Below the pieces are notes generated by a model that saw only the letters and a list, made by a program, of their open reading frames with translations, made no database searches and was not told where the DNA came from. A stretch of 64,000 nucleotides of DNA from the NCBI GenBank assembly GCA_021203545.1, contig JAJQAZ010000180.1, positions 28,674 to 92,673 of the forward strand, in the 5' to 3' direction. Numbering within the stretch: the stretch's first letter is position 1; each line of letters opens with the position of its first letter. The stretch is from Tannerellaceae bacterium (GTDB lineage: Bacteria > Bacteroidota > Bacteroidia > Bacteroidales > Tannerellaceae). Positions 1 through 8,256 of the stretch are shown here, one piece after another. The position numbers and the translations under genes are program-made.

Positions 1-21
1 GTATGTAGGTTTTGGGACTGT

Positions 22-135
22 TTATCTGTTGGTTTGCAAGTTACCGGGCAGTCAAATAAAAGGGTGCACCCTCCCGGAAAAAAAGGTGCACCGTGCTGTC
101 TGAAAGGATGCACCCTTTGCTAACGAAGGGTGCAT
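22..135. repeat. GTGCACC-rich hairpin repeats
   Basis: The word GGTGCACC occurs twice in the first 100 bases, followed by a perfect 10-bp hairpin at 108-135 (ATGCACCCTT, 8-nt loop, AAGGGTGCAT). The stretch lies beyond the 3' end of the minus-strand GH92 gene and I see no gene in it. It may act as a transcription terminator or belong to a dispersed repeat, but neither is shown. The repeat words themselves are read directly from the sequence. Confidence 0.5.
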
Positions 136-185
136 ATCTGAAATTAGGTATGGGGCTGACTAAAAAGTAACGGAAGAGCACCCTC

Positions 186-292
186 GTTCGGCATAGCGTC
201 TTCGCTATGTCGTTAGAATTGGTGAAGCTCCTGCTTCGTGTGAGGCCGGATCCTCACTTTTTACAACGACGTAGCGAGACGCTACGCCGAAC
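186..292. repeat. Nested inverted repeat, about 28-bp arms
   Basis: Left arm 186-214 and right arm 265-292 are near-perfect inverted copies of each other. Each arm is also a small hairpin by itself (CATAGCG/CGCTATG on the left, CGTAGCG/CGCTACG on the right). Two more hairpins lie between them: GAAGC/GCTTC at 224-237 and GTGAGG/CCTCAC at 240-257. The whole unit can fold into a four-hairpin cloverleaf. A fragment of the arm (CGCTACGCCG) recurs near 334 and a similar CGCTACGCC word at about 38953, so it may be a dispersed non-coding repeat. Confidence 0.6.
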
Positions 293-369
293 ATTTAAAC
301 AAAAACTCTTAAGTGGATGGCATTACATGAAACGCTACGCCGTACTAAGTTGAATTTTATTAATTCTTT

Positions 370-2520
370 TTACCGGGTGCTAATTACCAGGTCTTTGCCT
401 CGTTTCAGGTAGTCGTGGGATATGAAGTATCCATTTATTTTCTTTCCGTCGTAGACAATATCGGTTATCTTTTGTCCGCTGCCCTGTTTGGTAATAGTGC
501 AGGTCGCATCGTTTTCGAGTGTTAGTTTTATTTCGTCAAACAGGGGCACTGTAACGATGTATTCCGGATCGGCCGGCGAGAAGGTGTATAATCCCATAGC
601 ATGCAATACGTACCAGGAAGACATCTCTCCAGCATCGTCCATTCCGCAGTAAGCCAATCCATGTTCGCCCATACGGTAGAAGTCATTGAGGCAGATATCT
701 ATAATGGCCTGTGCTTTTTCCTGTTTATCCACAAAATAATACATGTGAGGGAAATTATGGTCGGGCTGGTTGCCATGGCAATACTGGCCAATAAATACGG
801 AGAGGTTGTGTGCTTCGTATCCTCCCCAGGGTATGGTGAATAAAGAGTCGAGTTTGGTTTCGAATGCTTCTTTACTTTCATACAGTCCAATCAATCCTTC
901 CGGGTCGTGTGGTGCAAAGAAAGAGGATTGCCATGCATTGGCTTCGCGGTACAGATATTCGTAATAGGGGATTTCCGGATTGAAATTTTTGATCCATTCT
1001 CCGTTTTCCAGACGGCCTCTCATTAGTCCGGTTTCCGGATCAAACAGATTCTTGTAATTTGAGGTACGTGCCATTAACTGGTTGTATCCTTCTTTATCTC
1101 CCAGTTCTTTGGCAAGCAGGGCTACGGCATAGTCATCGTATGTATATTCCAGTGTTTTGGTAACAGCTGCTTTAGCAACCGTTTCTAACCGGGGTTCTGC
1201 CAGGTCCATTTCCGATATATATCCTTTTTCGATGTATTCGGCCAGGTGAGGGCGGCTTCTGCTTTCTATCATGGCGTTGCGCATCATCAGGTTGTAGGCA
1301 CTCTCTACGTTGAAACCTCTTAATCCGCGTAAGTATGCGCCGGTAACGAATACGGAAGCATGATCACCGTGGAAGAATGTGGGCATAAAGCCTCTCTTTT
1401 CTCCTTTGTCTATGATTGAGTTGATAACATCAACGGTAACCTGTGGAGAGATAATGCCCAGCAGCGCCAGTTTGTTCCGGTAATCGTCCCAGAAAGAGGG
1501 ATCGGTATAGTAATGGAATCCTTTGTTAACCACTTCCCGTTTTGCATCCACAAAGTCTCCGTTTACATCGCTTCTTAGGGCGGGCCATAGAAAGGCACGG
1601 TAGAAACAGGAGTAGAATGTCTCTTTTTCGGTTTCTGTTCCTCCTTTTACCTGTATGCGTGACAGTAACTCATTCCATGTACCGGTTGCTTCCTGTCGTA
1701 TCTGTGCAAATGTTTTGTTGTTGATCTCTGCCTGAAGATTCATTTTTGCGTTGTCTATACTTACGAAAGAGAACCCTATTTTCAGTTCTAAGGGTAGTTC
1801 TTCTTTTATGTTTTCGAAGCTAACGATAGAGATCTCATTGTTTTCTCCTTTTTCGAATGTGATGTCTTTGATGGGGTGGTTAGCAATAGCATAAAAGTGT
1901 AGTTTCTCTCCGGTTTGCTGGAATCCGCAGAAAGTATATTCTCCTTCCTGTTCAATTTGCCAGTCTCTTACCCGCTCGTTCGAACGGGTGAGGTCTGCCA
2001 GCAGTTTTTTTCATCTCCTTTGCGGAAAGTATATTTGTGGTATGCAGACCGTAGGGTGGAGGTCATTTCGGCATTGATGCCGTATCTTTCCAGAAAGACC
2101 TGATAATAACCCGGTGCTGCTGATTCATTCTGATGATTGTAGCCGGAATGATAATGACCGGCCGAGAAATCGCCTGTTACAGGCAGTATAGGTACATGAC
2201 AAAGATTCCAGTGCCCCTTATTGGTATGTGTGAAACCAAAAATAACGGTGTCTTCATACTGGTATCCGGAGCCGCTTCCGAAAAGGGTAACGGGACTTAC
2301 CTGTACCAATGCGTTGGGAAGAGAGGAACCGGGATACACTTCGGCACCCCATGTGCGTCGTGTTGGTTCATATCCAAGGTCTTTGCTATCCCATAGGGTT
2401 GCAGTACCAAGAAACGGATTTACATAATCCGTCAGAGCAGGAGTGTTTTTTTTGCTGTGTAGTGCAGGCGGCGGAAGCCACGACCAGCAACCCTGCAAAC
2501 AGGGCATTTAATTTACTCAT
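370..2520 (-). pseudogene. GH92 alpha-mannosidase lipoprotein, frameshifted twice
   Basis: This is a glycoside hydrolase family 92 enzyme (exo-alpha-mannosidase, usually calcium-dependent and acting on N-glycan or yeast mannan mannosides). The start at 2520 gives a lipoprotein signal (MSKLNALFAG...ASAAC). The family's early motif YVNPFLGT is then read in another frame, and the C-terminal two thirds carry HGDHASVFVTGAY and the catalytic-region motif DDAGEMSSWYV. Two homopolymer indels explain the breaks. A run of eight T at 2446-2453 needs seven to join the signal peptide to YVNPFLGT. A run of seven T at 2005-2011 needs eight to join residues up to KGDEKK with LLADLTRSNE. The third frame is open all the way from 2010 to 370. 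With both corrected the protein is about 715 residues, near the usual family length. It is either a recent pseudogene or a victim of sequencing error. Confidence 0.85.
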
Positions 2521-2553
2521 AGGTTAGACTATTTTTACAGTTGGTGCTAAATA

Positions 2554-3115
2554 CTAAAGAATTACTATACAAATATATGTATTCTTTATAAAAATCCAAC
2601 AGCAAAAAGAGGGTGGCCTATATTTTTCTGTTACCAGACCGGCTGTTTCCGCGCCAGTGAACCGGATCAGATCCGCAGGGGAAAGGTGGAGTTGTAATCC
2701 ACGTTGTCCGGCACTGATGTAAATTTTATCAAAGGTAGTTGCGGTTACATGCAGGTAGGTGGGGAACCGTTTTTTCATTCCGATGGGTGAGCAGCCTCCC
2801 CGGATGTATCCGGTAAGGGGAAGTAGCTCTTTCTGTGGAATCATTTCGCAACTTTTATTGCCGGATACCTTTGCCGCTTTTTTCAGGTCAACTTCTTGGT
2901 CTACCGGAATTATGCATACAAAATAGCCGTTGCGGTCGCCATGCAGGATCAGGGTTTTGAAAACCTGGTCCACATTTTCTCCCAACTGCTCCGCTACATG
3001 AGTGGCACTCAGATCAGTTTCGTCTACTTCATACGGAATCAGTTCGTAAGGAATCCCTGCTTTATCCAACAGCCGGGCTGCGTTTTTTTTTATTATTTTT
3101 ATTCGCTTCGCTCAT
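2554..3115 (-). CDS. ybaK: YbaK/EbsC-family Cys-tRNA(Pro) deacylase, ends disturbed
   Basis: The core (AGIPYELIPYEVDE, FKTLILHGDR, CIIPVDQEVDLKKAAK, LTGYIRGGCSPIGMKK) matches the YbaK family, which hydrolyses Cys-tRNA(Pro) mischarged by prolyl-tRNA synthetase. The usual N-terminal run NAARLLDKAGIPYE is present but out of frame with the only nearby ATG (3115). A run of nine T at 3083-3091 would need eight. At the 3' end, adding one T to the run at 2623-2627 would give a normal end VTEKI at 2618. As sequenced, the frame runs on to 2554 through a non-conserved tail. The ATG lies inside the modular repeat described at 3100-3279, so the repeat may have replaced the native start. The catalytic core looks intact. 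Confidence 0.75.
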
Positions 3116-3279
3116 TATAGTAGTCAAGTAGTTATCAGCCTTTTCAAGGCTTAGGAGTTATCACTCGCTTTGCTCGTTAGTAGTTAAGTAGTATGCTATT
3201 TTATCTCCTTTATTACTAAGGAGCGGAGCGACTGATGACTACTAACGAACGAATTGAGTGATAACTCCTTAACTACTTT
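3100..3279. repeat. Modular TAGTAGT hairpin array, copy A
   Basis: This stretch is made of the linker TAGTAGTYA(A/T)C alternating with short modules. They include a perfect hairpin AGCCTT-TTC-AAGGCT (3138-3152), the module ACTCGCTTTGCTCGTTAG, and inverted copies toward the right end (GATGACTACTAACGA, GAGTGATAACTCCTTAACTACT). The two ends are inverted relative to each other, so the unit can fold on itself. The left end contains the apparent ATG of ybaK (3113-3115) and the right end contains the TAA of tex (3269-3271). Related arrays lie at 33427-33541 and 51591-51775. Confidence 0.75.
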
Positions 3280-5407
3280 CATTAATTCCCTTCATTGATA
3301 ACTGAACCCGTTTGCGGGAGAGGTCTACGCTGACTACTTTTACTTTTACGTGTTGGTGCATGGATACTACCTGTGAGGGATCGCTGACAAAACGGTCTGC
3401 CAGTTCGGAGATGTGTACCAATCCGTTTTCTTTGATACCTACATCTACAAAACAGCCAAAGTTAGTAAGGTTGGTAACGATACCGGGCAGGATTTGTCCT
3501 TCTTTGAGGTCTTCAATTGTTTTTACCGAAGGATCGAAAGAGAATACTTTAATTCCCTGCCGTGGGTCGCGGCCGGGTTTATCCAGCTCCTCCATGATAT
3601 CCAGTAACGTAGGCATTCCTGTTTTCTCTGAAAGATATTTTTTCAGGTCCAGCTTTTTCTTTAGTTCCTTGTTTGTTATTAACTCTTCCACACTACAGTT
3701 CAGGTCTTTCGCCATTTGTTCCACAACCGGGTAACTTTCCGGGTGTACGGCCGAATTATCCAGGGGATTTTTACCTCCCTGTATACGAAGGAACCCGGCA
3801 CACTGTTCGAATGCCTTTTCTCCTATACGGGGTACTTTCAATAATTGGCGGCGGGTACTGAACGGGCCGTTTTCGGTACGGTAGTTGATGATATTTTGTG
3901 CCAGTACAGGACCTAATCCGGAAATGTACGTGAGCAGGTGTTTACTGGCCGTATTTACGTTTACTCCAACCAGGTTCACGCAGCTTTCCACAGTCTGGTC
4001 CAGACTTTTCTTCAGGGCAGCCTGGTCCACATCGTGCTGGTACTGGCCTACACCGATGCTTTTCGGGTCAATTTTAACCAGTTCGGCTAATGGGTCCATT
4101 AACCGGCGGGCAATACTTACGGAACCACGTACGGTAACATCGTATTGCGGGAACTCATCGCGTGCTATTTTGGAGGCGGAATAGATAGAGGCACCGTTTT
4201 CGCTTACTACAAATACCTGTACTTTGCGATCATAGCGGATGTTGGTAATAAACTGTTCTGTTTCGCGGCTGGCGGTGCCGTTTCCAATCGCTATGGCTTC
4301 AATTGCATAGGTGGAAACCAGTTGAGACACTTTGGCTGCGGCCTTGGATTTTTCGTTCTGCGGCGGATGCGGATAAATTGTTTCGTTATGCAGGAGTTCA
4401 CCCTGTGCATCGAGGCATACGATTTTGCATCCGGTGCGGTAACCGGGGTCTACCCCTAATACCCGTTTTTGTCCTAATGGAGGTGCAAGTAGTAATTGCC
4501 GGAGGTTTTCCGCGAATACCCGGATCGCTTCTTCGTCTGCTTTTTCTTTGCTTAAATGGGCAAATTCGGTTTCTATGGATGATTTAAGAAGCCGTTTGAA
4601 AGAGTCTTCTACTGCCATTTCTACCTGTTGGGCCGATTCGTTCCGCCCTTTGATGAAACGGTTTTTCAGGCGGTCCATGCAATTTCCGGTATCCGGTGAA
4701 ATGGATACACGGAGAATTCCTTCGCTTTCTCCGCGCCGGAGGGCCAACAACCGGTGGGAGGTACAGCGCTTCAACGGTTCGCTGAAATCAAAGTAGTCCC
4801 GGTATTTGGCACCCTCTTCTTCTTTTCCTTTGATTACTTTGGACGTAATAACGGCGGTATGCTGAAAGGAGTTACGCACAATATTGCGTGCCTCTTCGTT
4901 TTCGTTTACCCATTCGGCTACAATATCACGGGCTCCCTGTAGGGCTTCTTCTGCCGAGGATACGTCACCGGTTATAAATGATTCCGCACGGAGGGTTATA
5001 TCGTTTTCACGCTGTAAAAACAGGATATTGGCCAACGGCTCTAATCCTTTTTTACGGGCAATTTCTGCTTTGGTAACCCGTTTGGGTTTGTAGGGCAGGT
5101 AAAGGTCTTCCAGCTCGGTACTATCCCACGAATCTGTGATCCGTTTTTTCAGTTCGGGAGTTAATTTGCCTTGTTCTTCGATGGAAGAAAGAATGGTTTC
5201 TTTCCGTTTCTTTAATTCGGTCAGGCGGTCAAACTGGTCTTTGATATTGCCAATCGCAATTTCGTCCAGCCCACCGGTTACCTCTTTGCGGTAACGGCTG
5301 ATGAAAGGAATGGTTGCTCCTTCTTTTAATAGGTTAATAGTACGTTCTACCTGTCCGGCAGGTATAGAAAGAATACCCCCGATGAGGGTGTGGAATGACT
5401 GCTCCAT
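3269..5407 (-). CDS. tex: Tex, S1 RNA-binding transcription accessory protein
   Basis: A 712-residue protein with the full Tex layout. It has an N-terminal helical region (TIPFISRYRKEVTGGLDE), a YqgF/RNase H-like domain near residue 315 (VLGVDPGYRTGCK), and helix-hairpin-helix motifs around residue 500 (YISGLGPVLAQNI, LLKVPRIGEKAFEQ). A C-terminal S1 domain follows (PGIVTNLTNFGCFVDVGIKENGLVHISEL). Tex binds nucleic acid and affects transcription elongation and recovery. Length is normal and no lesion is seen. The last codons and the stop lie in the neighbouring hairpin repeat. A -7 promoter element is found 19 bp upstream of the ATG. Confidence 0.97.
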   Translation of the reverse strand: MEQSFHTLIGGILSIPAGQVERTINLLKEGATIPFISRYRKEVTGGLDEIAIGNIKDQFDRLTELKKRKETILSSIEEQGKLTPELKKRITDSWDSTELEDLYLPYKPKRVTKAEIARKKGLEPLANILFLQRENDITLRAESFITGDVSSAEEALQGARDIVAEWVNENEEARNIVRNSFQHTAVITSKVIKGKEEEGAKYRDYFDFSEPLKRCTSHRLLALRRGESEGILRVSISPDTGNCMDRLKNRFIKGRNESAQQVEMAVEDSFKRLLKSSIETEFAHLSKEKADEEAIRVFAENLRQLLLAPPLGQKRVLGVDPGYRTGCKIVCLDAQGELLHNETIYPHPPQNEKSKAAAKVSQLVSTYAIEAIAIGNGTASRETEQFITNIRYDRKVQVFVVSENGASIYSASKIARDEFPQYDVTVRGSVSIARRLMDPLAELVKIDPKSIGVGQYQHDVDQAALKKSLDQTVESCVNLVGVNVNTASKHLLTYISGLGPVLAQNIINYRTENGPFSTRRQLLKVPRIGEKAFEQCAGFLRIQGGKNPLDNSAVHPESYPVVEQMAKDLNCSVEELITNKELKKKLDLKKYLSEKTGMPTLLDIMEELDKPGRDPRQGIKVFSFDPSVKTIEDLKEGQILPGIVTNLTNFGCFVDVGIKENGLVHISELADRFVSDPSQVVSMHQHVKVKVVSVDLSRKRVQLSMKGINESS

Positions 5408-5425
5408 ATGAAATGATTTAGATAT

Positions 5426-5434
5426 GCAAAGATA
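5426..5434 (-). promoter_or_regulatory. Promoter -7 element for tex
   Basis: On the minus strand 5434-5426 reads TATCTTTGC, a perfect match to the Bacteroidota -7 consensus TAnnTTTGC, ending 19 bp before the tex start. No good TTTG -33 box is seen at 19-21 bp upstream, so the promoter may be weak. It would overlap the 3' end of the ABC transporter gene. Confidence 0.5.
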
Positions 5435-5451
5435 ATCGAATTGGCGTGAGT

Positions 5452-6825
5452 TTAGTCTATCCCGATTATATAATCGCCCAGTTCTTTTATTTCCGTAGGT
5501 TGGTGCGAAGTGAAAAGGATTGTCTGACCGGTGTTTTGCCGGTGCTGCCGGATAACCTGCATAATGCGGGCGGTTAGTTCTTTGTCTAATCCTTTAAAAG
5601 GTTCATCAAGTAATAGGAGGGGAGCCGGGTAGGCTAATGCGCGGGCAATAGCGGCTCGTTGTTGTTGTCCGTAGCTGCTCTCTTCCGGCAGGCGGTCTTC
5701 CAGGCCTGTGAGTTCCATTTGCTCTATCCATAAAGCGGCTATCCGGGTTGCCTCTGTCCGGCTCATCCGGCCGGCCAGTGGTAGGGCTATGTTTTCCGTA
5801 AGGCTCAGGTGAGGCAGTAAGCGGGGGTTCTGGAATACATTGCCGGTTTGTCCGGGGAGGTTTACTATTTCTCCCTGATCCGGTTTTAATAAACCGTTCA
5901 ATAGAGAGAGTAAAGTTGTTTTTCCTTTACCCGAGGGTGCGGATAAACCGGTAATCTTTCCGGGTCGGATTTCCTGTGTAAAATGCCTGATAACGGGAGT
6001 GTCTCCATATTGAAAGGATACATCTCTGAAATAAACAGGTTCATGTATAGTATCGTTTAGCCGTGTAGAGCCGTTTCTTGCTTTTCCGTATTTAATGCGT
6101 GGAGACCAGCTGCGTAACTTTCCGATACCCCTATCGGCTATAAAACTGACCAGAACGGCTATGGCTGTCCAGGCCAGTAATTCCGGAATAGAGATAAATA
6201 GTTGTGCTTTTTTCATTTCGCTTCCGATACCGGAAGAGCATTGCGATAGTACTTCTCCCATGATAACCGCGCGCCAACCAAATCCGGTTGCTGTAGCCAG
6301 TCCGCTGTAAAGGAATGGCTTTACTTGTGGATAACAAATTTGCGTGAAATAATTGTAACGGCCGATATGGAATAGTTTGCCCATTTGGCGTAACTCTTTA
6401 TCCGCATGAAGGATACCCTGGGTGAGATTTTCTGCAAGGATAGGAAACATGGTGATGAATCCGATCAACAGGGGGATCATTTCGGGCGTAAGGAATAATA
6501 AGGCCAGTAAAATAAACGAGATGACCGGAACCGAGCGCATAATGCTTAACAACGGACGGAACAGTTCGTAAATAAGGGGTTGGCGGGCAAACAATAGAGC
6601 AAAAAGAGTGGCTGGTACAAACGAGAGGCAAATCCCGCGAATCCACCTTCCTATGGTTACCAGCAGCGAGTAATAAAAATTGCCGGAAGTGAGTAATTCT
6701 ACGAGCGATTGTGCCAACGCGGGCAGGGTGGGAAACAGGAAGGGGTTGTTCATGGACATAGCGATCAGTTGCCATATGCACAAGAGCAACCCGATAGAAA
6801 AAAGATATGTAATCTTCTGCTTCAT
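5452..6825 (-). CDS. Fused ABC transporter: permease plus ATPase in one chain
   Basis: Residues 1-235 form a multi-helix permease of the SsuC/TauC type (BPD_transp_1), with the EAA-like loop around FGWRAVIMGEVLSQ. Residues 265-457 form an ATP-binding cassette with Walker A (SAPSGKGKTTLL), Walker B (LLLLDEPFKGLD) and the switch His (LFTSHQ). In this importer family the two parts are normally separate proteins. The first Gly of Walker A is replaced by Ala, and the LSGGQ signature reads SSYGQQQR. The gene overlaps the substrate-binding lipoprotein gene by four bases (ATGA), so the two form one importer operon. The substrate is unknown; nitrate, sulfonate or thiamine-precursor-like molecules are typical of the family. 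Confidence 0.85.
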   Translation of the reverse strand: MKQKITYLFSIGLLLCIWQLIAMSMNNPFLFPTLPALAQSLVELLTSGNFYYSLLVTIGRWIRGICLSFVPATLFALLFARQPLIYELFRPLLSIMRSVPVISFILLALLFLTPEMIPLLIGFITMFPILAENLTQGILHADKELRQMGKLFHIGRYNYFTQICYPQVKPFLYSGLATATGFGWRAVIMGEVLSQCSSGIGSEMKKAQLFISIPELLAWTAIAVLVSFIADRGIGKLRSWSPRIKYGKARNGSTRLNDTIHEPVYFRDVSFQYGDTPVIRHFTQEIRPGKITGLSAPSGKGKTTLLSLLNGLLKPDQGEIVNLPGQTGNVFQNPRLLPHLSLTENIALPLAGRMSRTEATRIAALWIEQMELTGLEDRLPEESSYGQQQRAAIARALAYPAPLLLLDEPFKGLDKELTARIMQVIRQHRQNTGQTILFTSHQPTEIKELGDYIIGID

Positions 6826-7746
6826 CTGTTTTCTTTAAAAAATGATTCTTCCGGCAACTGTCCTCCTATAGCCCGGGGTTCATATTGATAAATCAACTGA
6901 AGAAACTCCCGGATATCGTCTTCTATTTCCCGGGTTGTTAGGTAGCGGATGTTGCATCGTTGTATACTTCCGGGGGTGAGTACACCAGCAGGAAAGATTT
7001 CTTTCTGTTCCAGTATCCGGATCGTTTCATCCGGGTATTCATTGGCAAACTGTGCGGATGCAGCCAGTTCACAGTCTATACTCTCTCTGAGTGCATCTAT
7101 CGACGGGTGATATAGAATAGCGGTTTGTGGAAAACCGGTCGTATTTCCGTCCGGTGAATTCAGGTCTGCTATGATTGTAAAGGTACTGTCCTTTTGTAAA
7201 ACCATGGAGAGATAAGGTTCTGCCAGTACAGCCCGGTTGATTTTTCCGGCGTATATTCCCTGTACAATTTCCCTGACTGTGGGATAGGTATAATTGTATG
7301 GATAGAGCAATCCGTTCTTTTCACAAAAATACCGGGTCAGGATGTCGGGAGTGGTACCGGCTCCAAACACATAGAGGGAATGGCCGGTGGAAAGTGTCCG
7401 GCTGCTTTCTGCCAGATATAAATTACCCCATACCGGGCAGCCGGCTACCCGGTATTTAATTTTTTTTGTTATATAGATTGGCTGCGCTTATCATGGGTAA
7501 GGCGGCTATTTCCGCTTTATGGGAGATAAGGATAGCCTGCATCTGTTCCGGAGAGTCTATGATCGTAACTTCTACTTTCCGGCCGTCTATTACAGGTGGT
7601 TTATTGAGCCACGAAGCAAAAGCTATAGCGGTAGGTCCTCTTAATACAGCTACACGGATAGTTGTTTGCTCCTGTGATACTTTCCGGTTACAGGCAGTGA
7701 GCAGAAAAAGAGATAATACAAGTAGATATATTGTTGTTTTGTACAT
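6822..7746 (-). pseudogene. NMT1/SsuA-like substrate-binding lipoprotein, frameshifted
   Basis: The N-terminus is a lipoprotein signal (MYKTTIYLLVLSLFLLTAC). The body resembles periplasmic binding proteins of the NMT1/THI5/SsuA type (IRVAVLRGPTAIAF, VTIIDSPEQMQAILISHKAE, VFGAGTTPDILTRYF, AVLAEPYLS). The frame breaks after ANLYNKK at a run of eight T (7460-7467). With seven T the reading continues as KKIKYRVAGCPVWGNLYLAE and joins the downstream part without a gap, giving about 308 residues. It overlaps the start of the fused permease-ATPase by four bases. A promoter and long leader lie upstream. Confidence 0.82.
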
Positions 7747-7769
7747 GTTTCAGCTGTGAGAGGTATCTC

Positions 7770-7887
7770 TATAAAACAATTATAGGATGTCTCACGACAT
7801 CCTGTAATCAATTATGTTAACCTTAAATCTAATACTATTATGAAAAAACCACATTGCAAAAATAGAAATGTTAAATATACTACCAAA
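7770..7887 (-). promoter_or_regulatory. Promoter and structured leader, copy 1
   Basis: On the minus strand TTTG (7887-7884), a 19-bp spacer and TATTTTTGC (7864-7856) make a textbook Bacteroidota promoter. It is followed by a 37-bp block (7852-7816) that is identical in copy 2. Then comes a hairpin AGGATGTC-GTGA-GACATCCT (7800-7781) and the motif TATAATTGTTTTATA. The leader ends about 25 bases before the binding-lipoprotein start, so it most likely drives the ABC importer operon. The hairpin could be a regulatory or RNA-stability element. Confidence 0.7.
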
Positions 7888-8035
7888 GTAATATATGTTA
7901 ATGTGACTTTGTTAATAGCCAAATAATGTTACGTTCCTTAAAACTTTATTCAATAGAGCAAAATTCTGCTAAATTTAACATTTCAATTGCAATAAATTAT
8001 ATGTGTGGGAAAGAAGGTCCGGTGAGGAATGAAAG

Positions 8036-8156
8036 GGTATAAAACAATTAAAGGCTGTCTCACGACAACCCCTAACCAAACTTTGTTAACCTTAAATCTA
8101 ATACTATTATGAAAAAACCACGATGCAAAGATAGAGGTTTTTACAAATCTGACAAG
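8036..8156 (-). promoter_or_regulatory. Promoter and structured leader, copy 2
   Basis: A second copy of the cassette at 7770-7887. It has -33 CTTG (8156-8153), a 19-bp spacer and -7 TATCTTTGC (8133-8125). The same 37-bp block follows (8121-8085), then a weaker hairpin with the shared core TGTCGTGAGAC, then the same tail (TTTAATTGTTTTATA). It points to the same strand as copy 1 but has no recognisable gene directly behind it. Between the copies there are about 150 AT-rich bases. Confidence 0.65.
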
Positions 8157-8204
8157 TGTAAAAATGCTAAAGAATGTTGTATACCCTATAACAAATTGTA
8201 AATA

Positions 8205-8240
8205 TAAAAGAGAGGCATTCCTCCCGGAACACTTCTCTCA
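8205..8240 (-). terminator. Terminator after susD
   Basis: On the minus strand GAGAG...GTGTTCC pairs with GGAATGC...CTCTC, and TTTTATATTT follows. It starts 17 bases past the susD stop, which fits rho-independent termination of the susCD transcript and separates it from the leader cassettes. Confidence 0.65.
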
Positions 8241-8256
8241 AAGTTAAATCTATTGT

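Noticed and set aside
2133..2527. Plus-strand reading frames opposite the GH92 N-terminus
   Set aside because: They lie wholly antisense to a recognisable GH92 domain and have no family likeness or promoter.
7746..7900. TPP riboswitch upstream of the NMT1/THI5-like binding protein
   Set aside because: The conserved TPP core (CUGAGA and ACCUGAUC-type strings) is not present in the leader; only simple hairpins are seen.
7840..8201. Two tiny plus-strand reading frames starting MKKPxCKxR (7840-7926 and 8109-8201)
   Set aside because: They look alike only because the 37-bp leader block is duplicated. The promoters in these copies point to the minus strand, so the frames are most likely not translated.
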